Assembly: GCA_023457875.1 (NCBI GenBank)
Contig: JAEXBC010000422.1
Coordinates: 1 to 11,328 of the forward strand
Direction of reading: 5' to 3'
DNA from: Bacillota bacterium
Lineage (GTDB): Bacteria > Bacillota > Clostridia > Lachnospirales > Cellulosilyticaceae
DNA: 11,328 nt
Position numbers and translations under genes: made by a program. Within the stretch, counting starts at the first letter, position 1. Each line of letters opens with the position of its first letter. The notes beneath the pieces were generated by a model that did no database searches, had not been told where the DNA came from, and saw nothing but the letters and a program-made list of their open reading frames with translations. Of the stretch, positions 6,271 through 11,328 are shown piece by piece.

Positions 6271-7602
6271 ATGAAAGTAGTAGTAATTGGTGGAGTAGCA
6301 GCAGGTATGTCTGCCGCCTCTAAAATTAAAAGAATAGACAAAGATGCAGAGGTTATCGTTTATGAAAAGGGTGGCTTCTTATCTTATGGAGCGTGTGGAC
6401 TTCCTTATTATGTAGGTGGGTTTAATGATGACTACACGAAAATGATTGCTAGGACCAAAGAACAATTTGATAAGATGGGCATACAAACACATTTGCATCA
6501 TGAAGTCTTGAAAGTCATTCCACAAGAAAAGCAGCTTTTAGTGAGGAACCATGAAACAGGAGATATCTTTATCGATCAGTACGATAAATTAATGATTGGA
6601 ACAGGGGCAGCTGCTGTTAAACCACCCATACCTGGTATTGATAAAAAAGGTGTTTATCAACTTAAGACCTTAGAAGATGGATTAAGACTTAAAGAGGTTG
6701 CAAAAGACCCCAATATCAAAAAGGTAGTGATTGTAGGTGGCGGATACATTGGAATTGAATCGGTAGATGCCTTCTTACATTTAGGAAAAGATGTGACTTG
6801 TGTGGAATTTGCAGATAGAATTCTCACACCCTTTGACGAGGAAATATCAAATTTAGCAGTGCAGGAGCTTTTAAGTAAGCAGGTTAAGCTTCAAACCAGT
6901 GAAAAAGTGATTGCGATTGAAGGAGATACACAGGTACGTGCAGTACAAACAGATAAAGCAACCTATGAAGCTGATCTTGTGGTACTAGCAATAGGGGTAA
7001 GACCTTCTACTGAATTTTTAAAGGACACAAATATTCAAAGGGCACCTAATGGGGCGCTCATAGTGGATAGACAGATGCGAACCTCTTTGCCAGATGTTTG
7101 GGCAGCCGGTGACTGTAGTGTGGTTTATCACAAAGGCTTAGAAGAGAACAGCTACCTACCACTTGGAACAGTTGCTAATAAATGTGGACGTATTGCGGGT
7201 GAAAATATTACGGGTAAACATACAAAGTTTATCGGCGCATTAGGTTCTGCAGCTATTAAAGTATGTGATCTAGAAATGGGAAGGACAGGACTTGGAGAAG
7301 CGGAGGCTAAAAGGCTAGGGATTAACTATAAAACCGTAGTTATATCAGCTTATGATCACCCAGCATATTATCCAGACCAAACGCCTATTACAATTAAATT
7401 GATTTATGAAGTGGGAACTAAGAAGCTTTTAGGTGCACAAACAGCAGGTATGAAGGGGGCAGTAATGAGAGTAGATGTCTTTGCTGTAGCCATTCATAAT
7501 GGCATGACAACAGATGAGTTAGGTATGACTGATCTTGTATATGCACCACCTTTTTCAGGTGTTTGGGATGCGATACATATTGCATGTAATGCGGCCAAAT
7601 AA
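6271..7602 (+). CDS. CoA-disulfide reductase (NADH oxidase-like FAD/NAD(P) pyridine nucleotide-disulfide family)
   Basis: A 443-residue flavoprotein expected to reduce CoA-disulfide to CoA with NAD(P)H. It has the FAD dinucleotide motif at residues 7-12 (GGVAAG), the single redox cysteine C42 in SYGACGLPYYVGG, the NAD(P)-binding GGGYIGIE (156-163) and the second FAD motif AAGDC (278-282). Both tyrosines known for CoA-disulfide reductases are present: Y361 and Y424 (DLVYAPPFSGVWD). There is no rhodanese domain, unlike the longer CoADR-RHD fusions. The family also contains NADH oxidases and peroxidases, so oxygen or peroxide reduction is possible. AAAGGAG about 6258-6264 sets ATG 6271, 14 bases after the SBP-like gene. 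In this operon it would keep the CoA pool reduced for the aldehyde dehydrogenase and PduL. Confidence 0.85.
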   Translation: MKVVVIGGVAAGMSAASKIKRIDKDAEVIVYEKGGFLSYGACGLPYYVGGFNDDYTKMIARTKEQFDKMGIQTHLHHEVLKVIPQEKQLLVRNHETGDIFIDQYDKLMIGTGAAAVKPPIPGIDKKGVYQLKTLEDGLRLKEVAKDPNIKKVVIVGGGYIGIESVDAFLHLGKDVTCVEFADRILTPFDEEISNLAVQELLSKQVKLQTSEKVIAIEGDTQVRAVQTDKATYEADLVVLAIGVRPSTEFLKDTNIQRAPNGALIVDRQMRTSLPDVWAAGDCSVVYHKGLEENSYLPLGTVANKCGRIAGENITGKHTKFIGALGSAAIKVCDLEMGRTGLGEAEAKRLGINYKTVVISAYDHPAYYPDQTPITIKLIYEVGTKKLLGAQTAGMKGAVMRVDVFAVAIHNGMTTDELGMTDLVYAPPFSGVWDAIHIACNAAK

Positions 7603-7626
7603 AAGAAGCAGATAGGAGGACTTAGT

Positions 7627-8436
7627 GTGAGTAAATTAATGGGTATATCTGAAGCGATAAGCCTTATTCAAGATGGCGATATACTTGGAATAGGTGGAAA
7701 TGTACTACTTAGAGCACCTATGACACTTATAAGAGAAATTGTGAGAGCACAAAAAAAGGGATTAAAATTAGTCAAGACAGCAGGGGCGATGGATGTAGAT
7801 ATGCTTTGCTTTGGAGGGTGCGTAGAAAGCGTGGATGCGGGTTTTGTTAGTTACGAAACGGAGTTCTCCCTAGCAGATCACTATAGAAAAGCTGTACAAA
7901 ATGGAATTGTAAAGGGTAACGAACATGCTTGTTACACGGTAATCAGTGCCCTTAGGGCAGCGGCATATGGTATTCCCTTTATGCCAGTAAAGGGCCTTAT
8001 GATCAGTGATTTGATTGATGTAAATGATTACTTTACACAGATTATAGATCCATTTTCAAATGAGCCTATTACAGTAGTTAAAGCAATCAGGCCTGATGTA
8101 ACCATCATTCATGTGCAAGAAGCAGACGAAGAGGGAAATGCACGCATTGAAGGCCCTTTGTTTGATGATATAACCTTAGCTAAAGCCTCTAAGAAGATTA
8201 TTTTATCTGCAGAAAAAATAGTAGATTCTTCAAAGTTTAAAGAAGCTCAGCAGAAAGTTAATATTCCGGGATTTATGGTATCAGCGGTAACACACGCGCC
8301 TAGGGGCGCGACGCCTTGTTCATGCCAAGGCTACTATGATATTGATAGAGAACATATTAAAGCCTTTAAGGCACTAAAGCATCAAGATGAGCTGGGGCAG
8401 TATTTATCAAACTATGCAGCTTGTAGTGAGATGTAA
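7627..8436 (+). CDS. CoA-transferase family protein, alpha subunit (GctA-like)
   Basis: A type I CoA-transferase fold subunit of 269 residues, shorter than glutaconate CoA-transferase A (~320). Recognisable parts are IQDGDILGIGG near the N-terminus, the APMTLIREIVRAQKKGLKLVKTAG segment, and RPDVTIIHVQEADEEGNARIEGP (about residues 154-176), the conserved 'D.aiiH...aD..Gn....g' block. Start GTG 7627 follows AGGAGG (7614-7619); ATG 7639 is too far from that site. The beta partner begins 14 bases after its stop, so the pair forms a heteromer. The substrate is unknown. A perfect GC-rich hairpin sequence lies within the gene at 8295-8310. See the beta subunit for doubts about transferase activity. 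Confidence 0.8.
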   Translation: MSKLMGISEAISLIQDGDILGIGGNVLLRAPMTLIREIVRAQKKGLKLVKTAGAMDVDMLCFGGCVESVDAGFVSYETEFSLADHYRKAVQNGIVKGNEHACYTVISALRAAAYGIPFMPVKGLMISDLIDVNDYFTQIIDPFSNEPITVVKAIRPDVTIIHVQEADEEGNARIEGPLFDDITLAKASKKIILSAEKIVDSSKFKEAQQKVNIPGFMVSAVTHAPRGATPCSCQGYYDIDREHIKAFKALKHQDELGQYLSNYAACSEM

Positions 8437-8450
8437 AGGAGGACAACCTA

Positions 8451-9167
8451 GTGGATTATAGACCATGTGATATTATGATTTGCGCTATGGCAAGGCTTAT
8501 TAAGGAAAATAATACGGTTTTTCATGGGGTTTCTTCTCATATGCCTATGATTGCAACTCTACTTGCAAAGGCAACCCATGCACCAAATGCAGTACATCTT
8601 AACATTCCAGGAGGCGTTAATCCTGAAATAGAAGCTTTACAAAAATATACAAGCGCTGGTACTGCCTTAACAGATACAAATATAGCTGATTTTCCTCTTT
8701 CTGATATTTTTGATCTATCAATGAGAGGCGGCCTTGATATAGCCTTCTTAAGTGGGATTCAGTTTGATAATAGAGGGAATGTCAATGCATCGGTTATAGG
8801 TGATTATCATAAGCCCAAGGTAAGAATGCCAGGAGGGGCAGGTAGTGCAGTACTTATTCCAACGGCTAAAAGAGCTATTATATGGAGAACCAAACATGAC
8901 AAGAGAACCTTTGTGCCAAAAGTTGATTTTGTAACAACCAGAGGAAATGTAGATCGTATTGTTACACCACTTTGTGTATTTAAGATGTATGAAGGCGAGC
9001 TTATCTTAGAAAGTATTCACCCCACATCTAGTATAGAAGAGATTGCTGCTAACACAGGGTTTGACATTCGTTATATTGATCTAAAGTATACACCCCTTCC
9101 AACGGATGAAGAGATGATGGCATTAAGCAAAATTGATCCAAACGATTATCGCAATATTGAATTCTAA
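8451..9167 (+). CDS. CoA-transferase family protein, beta subunit (GctB-like), catalytic Glu apparently missing
   Basis: A 238-residue beta subunit of a GctAB-type complex. Good matches to glutaconate CoA-transferase B are GNVNASVIGDYHKPKVRMPGG (about 109-129) and IHPTSSIEEIAANTGFDI (about 189-206). Where GctB of Acidaminococcus fermentans carries the acyl-accepting Glu54 in a VESG motif, this protein reads HLNIPGG (49-55), so proline appears to occupy the place of the glutamate. This alignment is from memory. Related proteins without the glutamate (AibAB decarboxylase, IpdAB hydrolase) catalyse other acyl-CoA reactions, so plain CoA transfer should not be assumed. Start is GTG 8451 with AAAGGAGGA (about 8435-8442). 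The alcohol dehydrogenase gene follows after 14 bases. Confidence 0.8.
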   Translation: MDYRPCDIMICAMARLIKENNTVFHGVSSHMPMIATLLAKATHAPNAVHLNIPGGVNPEIEALQKYTSAGTALTDTNIADFPLSDIFDLSMRGGLDIAFLSGIQFDNRGNVNASVIGDYHKPKVRMPGGAGSAVLIPTAKRAIIWRTKHDKRTFVPKVDFVTTRGNVDRIVTPLCVFKMYEGELILESIHPTSSIEEIAANTGFDIRYIDLKYTPLPTDEEMMALSKIDPNDYRNIEF

Positions 9168-9181
9168 GAAAAGGTGATAAA

Positions 9182-10348
9182 ATGAGAGAGGCTTGCAGAG
9201 TCAATATGGTTACAACTAACTTCTTTGGACAAGGGGCATTAGCGTTTTTACCAGAAGAAGTTCAAAAAAGAAACTATAAAAAGACACTTATAATCACAGA
9301 TCGTTTTTTATATGAGTCGGGCGTAGCAACACAGGTAGGAAAGTTGTTAGAGAAAGTCGATGTGCATAGTTATATTTATTATGGTGTAAAGCCAAATCCA
9401 ACCACGACTGTCATCAATGAGGCATTAAGTGTAGCCAGGGAGATTAAACCTGATTTTATTGTGGCATTAGGTGGGGGATCAGCTATTGATACTTGTAAGG
9501 CAGTAGGGATTGTTCTTGCTAACCATGGAGATATAAGAGACTACGAGGGTGTTAATAAGTCTAAGTATCCAGCGCTTCCTATAGTGGCCATTAATACAAC
9601 CGCAGGAACAGGCTCAGAAGTAACAACATTTTATGTGATTACAGATGAAGAAACCCATTCTAAAATGGTTATGATCGATACGAATTGTAGTGTATGGATA
9701 GCAATCAACGATGCAGAATTAATGCAATCTATGCCTAAAGAATTAACAGCAGCAACAGGAATGGATGCCATGACCCATGCCATAGAAGCAGTATTATCTA
9801 AAAGAGCTACCCCCTTTACAGATAAGGATGCGCTATGGGCAATTAAAACGATTAAAGAATATTTACCTAGAGCTGTGAAAGATGGAAATGATATAGAAGC
9901 AAGAGAAATGATGGCATATGCTCAGTACGCAGCAGGGCTCGCGTTTTCTAATGCGGGCTTAGGAATGGTGCATTCTATGGCACATTCTTTAGGTGGATTT
10001 TACAATTTGCCTCATGGTATTTGCAATGCGGTACTCTTGCCATATGTTATGGCGTATAACGGCGAGCTGGTAGAAGTACAAGAACGTTTTAAACTCATCT
10101 ATGAAGCACTGGGACTCAAAGGGTCTTTTACCTATGTACCTTATAGGGCTATGACAGAATCGATTAGAGAAATTAAAAAGCTTTCAAAAGAAGTAGGAAT
10201 TCCAGAAAGCTTATCTATGTTAAAAGTGGATCCAAAAGATTTTGAAGCATTAGCAATGCTTGCTATAAAAGATACTTGTATGCCAGATAATCCAAGACAA
10301 GCTGATTTGCAAGATGTGATAGAAGTTTATAAAAAAGCTTACTGTTAG
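9182..10348 (+). CDS. Iron-containing (group III) alcohol dehydrogenase
   Basis: Reduces an aldehyde to the alcohol with NADH, balancing the NADH made by the acylating dehydrogenase. The 388 residues are standard length for the family. It has the NAD-binding GGGSAIDTCKA (97-107), NTTAGTGSEVT (138-148) and four metal ligands D195, H199 (MDAMTHAIEA), H264 and H278 (VHSMAHSLGGFYNLPHG), at spacings as in FucO. The N-terminus (MREACRVNMVTTNFFGQG) goes straight into the catalytic domain, so there is no visible encapsulation peptide. It may stay in the cytosol or be carried in by another protein, as PduQ is by PduP. AAAGGTGA at about 9170-9177 sets ATG 9182. It is the last gene of the operon. Product would be ethanol, propanol/propanediol or methylthioethanol depending on the aldehyde. 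Confidence 0.92.
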   Translation: MREACRVNMVTTNFFGQGALAFLPEEVQKRNYKKTLIITDRFLYESGVATQVGKLLEKVDVHSYIYYGVKPNPTTTVINEALSVAREIKPDFIVALGGGSAIDTCKAVGIVLANHGDIRDYEGVNKSKYPALPIVAINTTAGTGSEVTTFYVITDEETHSKMVMIDTNCSVWIAINDAELMQSMPKELTAATGMDAMTHAIEAVLSKRATPFTDKDALWAIKTIKEYLPRAVKDGNDIEAREMMAYAQYAAGLAFSNAGLGMVHSMAHSLGGFYNLPHGICNAVLLPYVMAYNGELVEVQERFKLIYEALGLKGSFTYVPYRAMTESIREIKKLSKEVGIPESLSMLKVDPKDFEALAMLAIKDTCMPDNPRQADLQDVIEVYKKAYC

Positions 10349-10446
10349 AAGAACGTGTTGCGTGATGGATTAATACACACCTTATTAGATGAGCGTCAAG
10401 TGTGTTTGAAAATAAATATTCAAGCGCCCTGTTTATTTATAAAAAC

Positions 10447-10495
10447 AAGGAGTTGCGATGAGCTGATCTGATTCAGCTTATCGCAACTCCTTTTG
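10447..10495 (+). terminator. Bidirectional rho-independent terminator between convergent genes
   Basis: The arms AAGGAGTTGCGATGAGCTGA (10447-10466) and TCAGCTTATCGCAACTCCTT (10473-10492) pair over 20 positions with a single G-T wobble around a 6-base loop. On the plus strand it ends in TTTT; on the minus strand the stem is followed by GTTTTTATA. It can therefore end both the BMC operon and the GH9 gene on the opposite strand. Confidence 0.9.
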
Positions 10496-10554
10496 ACTAT
10501 TATAATTAAACAAATATAAATCTAATAATAGAGTTTTCTAAAAGTAATGCGTCC

Positions 10555-10575
10555 CATTTGTAATTAGTACAAATG
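10555..10575. repeat. Perfect 8-5-8 inverted repeat (CATTTGTA-ATTAG-TACAAATG)
   Basis: A perfect palindrome with 8-base arms and a 5-base spacer, in the AT-rich gap just downstream of the GH9 stop codon. No T-run follows on either strand, so it is not a typical terminator. It could be an operator-like site or an mRNA 3'-end stem. The rest of the 10349-10612 gap shows no gene. Confidence 0.5.
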
Positions 10576-10612
10576 ACAATGTGATGTTATCTGCAATGAG
10601 TATACTTCAGTT

Positions 10613-11328
10613 TTACACCAAATTCAGTGCAGCTAGGGCATATACAAGAGATGAGTTCCAATAAATATCTACTTCATTGGTTGAATAACTTAAAAAGTCG
10701 TCAATATAGCACTGTCCAGCAGGTTTATTCATCAGTTCGCTTTGTGCTACGCCGTCTTCAAGATTGGCATTAGGGCCACCAACAAGCATACCAGGTATTG
10801 TCTTAGTGGTCGCTATAGATAAGCGATGGTGTGGGTGCTTTGGATAAACTGAACCAAAACCAGTTACATAACTGAGTGCTAATGGATTTTTGCCTAGGCA
10901 GTAATTCACTGCTTCTACTGCATAGTCATGCAAAGATGAATCTTTGCTAAGCTTGCTACCTACTTCTAGTAATCTTGCGTTATTTAAGAATTCCATATTA
11001 CTTCCCCAATAAAAAGTCGTAGGATAATTAGTGATTTCATAAGCATCCTCTTTAACCATATGTTCAGCACAAGACTGTGCCCAGGAAAGTTGAAAATCGG
11101 ATACTTCTTTTAATGTTACTGGGTCTGCCTTTTCACAGGCAATATATGCATCAAAACCATAAGCTCCAACAGTTTGCCAGCCATATCCTTCTACTGGAGA
11201 GCTATTCCTTTTAGATTCATCACCTAGCGCTTTTAATGCCATATGATATGTTTCGTCTTGCGTTGCCTTGAATAATTGGGTTGCTGCCCAGAATCTTTCA
11301 TCTATATCTTGTGTATCCTCATAAGCAC
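10613..11328 (-). CDS. Glycoside hydrolase family 9 cellulase, C-terminal part (partial, 5' end outside window)
   Basis: The minus-strand frame stays open to the window edge, giving the last 237 residues; the ATG at 11242 is internal, not the start. The visible part has DERFWAATQLFKAT, then NPLALSYVTGFGSVYPKHPHHR, which matches GH9 signature 1 with its conserved histidine and arginine. Next come MLVGGPNA and STNEVDIYWNSSLVYALAAL, which holds the general-acid glutamate (codon 10673-10675). The catalytic aspartates lie in the missing N-terminal part. The protein ends eight residues after LVYALAAL-type sequence begins, with no dockerin, binding module or linker at the C-terminus; any such modules would have to be N-terminal. 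It probably acts outside the cell on beta-1,4-glucan. It is convergent with the BMC operon and shares its terminator, with no sign of common function. Confidence 0.93.
   Translation of the reverse strand, partial: AYEDTQDIDERFWAATQLFKATQDETYHMALKALGDESKRNSSPVEGYGWQTVGAYGFDAYIACEKADPVTLKEVSDFQLSWAQSCAEHMVKEDAYEITNYPTTFYWGSNMEFLNNARLLEVGSKLSKDSSLHDYAVEAVNYCLGKNPLALSYVTGFGSVYPKHPHHRLSIATTKTIPGMLVGGPNANLEDGVAQSELMNKPAGQCYIDDFLSYSTNEVDIYWNSSLVYALAALNLV

Noticed and set aside
10375..10405. Weak hairpin ACACACCTT ... AAGTGTGT after the alcohol dehydrogenase
   Set aside because: The stem needs a bulge, the loop is long and no T-run follows; the strong terminator at 10447-10495 is the better candidate.
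11240..11242. ATG as the start of the GH9 gene
   Set aside because: The frame continues open to the window edge with GH9-like sequence (DERFWAATQLF), so this methionine is internal and the gene is cut by the window.

Overview
The window is low-GC Firmicutes DNA: AT-rich, strong AGGAGG-type ribosome binding sites, tightly packed genes, and GTG starts on three of them. It most likely comes from a cellulolytic anaerobic clostridium of the Lachnospiraceae/Cellulosilyticum kind, because a glycoside hydrolase family 9 (GH9) cellulase gene lies at the right edge. The species assignment is an inference.

Positions 1-10348 hold one co-directional plus-strand gene train, a bacterial microcompartment (BMC) locus. 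It enters the window inside the 3' end of an MtnA-like (aldose-1-phosphate to ketose-1-phosphate) isomerase gene. It continues with a class II aldolase carrying a C-terminal encapsulation peptide, and a CoA-acylating aldehyde dehydrogenase carrying an N-terminal one. Four single-domain shell genes follow: one divergent BMC-H, two near-duplicate canonical BMC-H, and one BMC-H with a lysine-rich tail. After an intra-operon hairpin terminator come PduL phosphotransacylase and the EutN/CcmL pentamer. The accessory part then holds a solute-binding-protein-like gene with no signal peptide, a CoA-disulfide reductase, a two-subunit glutaconate-CoA-transferase-like pair and an iron-dependent alcohol dehydrogenase.

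Proposed working: the isomerase makes a ketose-1-phosphate, which the encapsulated aldolase splits into DHAP and a short aldehyde. The aldehyde is oxidised to an acyl-CoA by the aldehyde dehydrogenase and turned into acyl-phosphate by PduL, while the alcohol dehydrogenase re-oxidises NADH by reducing a second aldehyde. No glycyl-radical or B12 diol dehydratase is present in the window. With an MtnA-like isomerase next to the aldolase, the most interesting reading is a compartment for 5-deoxyribose- or 5-methylthioribose-phosphate salvage (acetaldehyde or methylthioacetaldehyde as the toxic intermediate). The ordinary alternative is fucose/rhamnose degradation through lactaldehyde, with the dehydratase encoded elsewhere.

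Positions 10349-10612 are intergenic, with a long-stem hairpin that can terminate transcription from both sides and a perfect 8-5-8 palindrome. Positions 10613-11328, minus strand, carry the C-terminal part of the GH9 glycosidase, convergent with the BMC operon and functionally separate from it.
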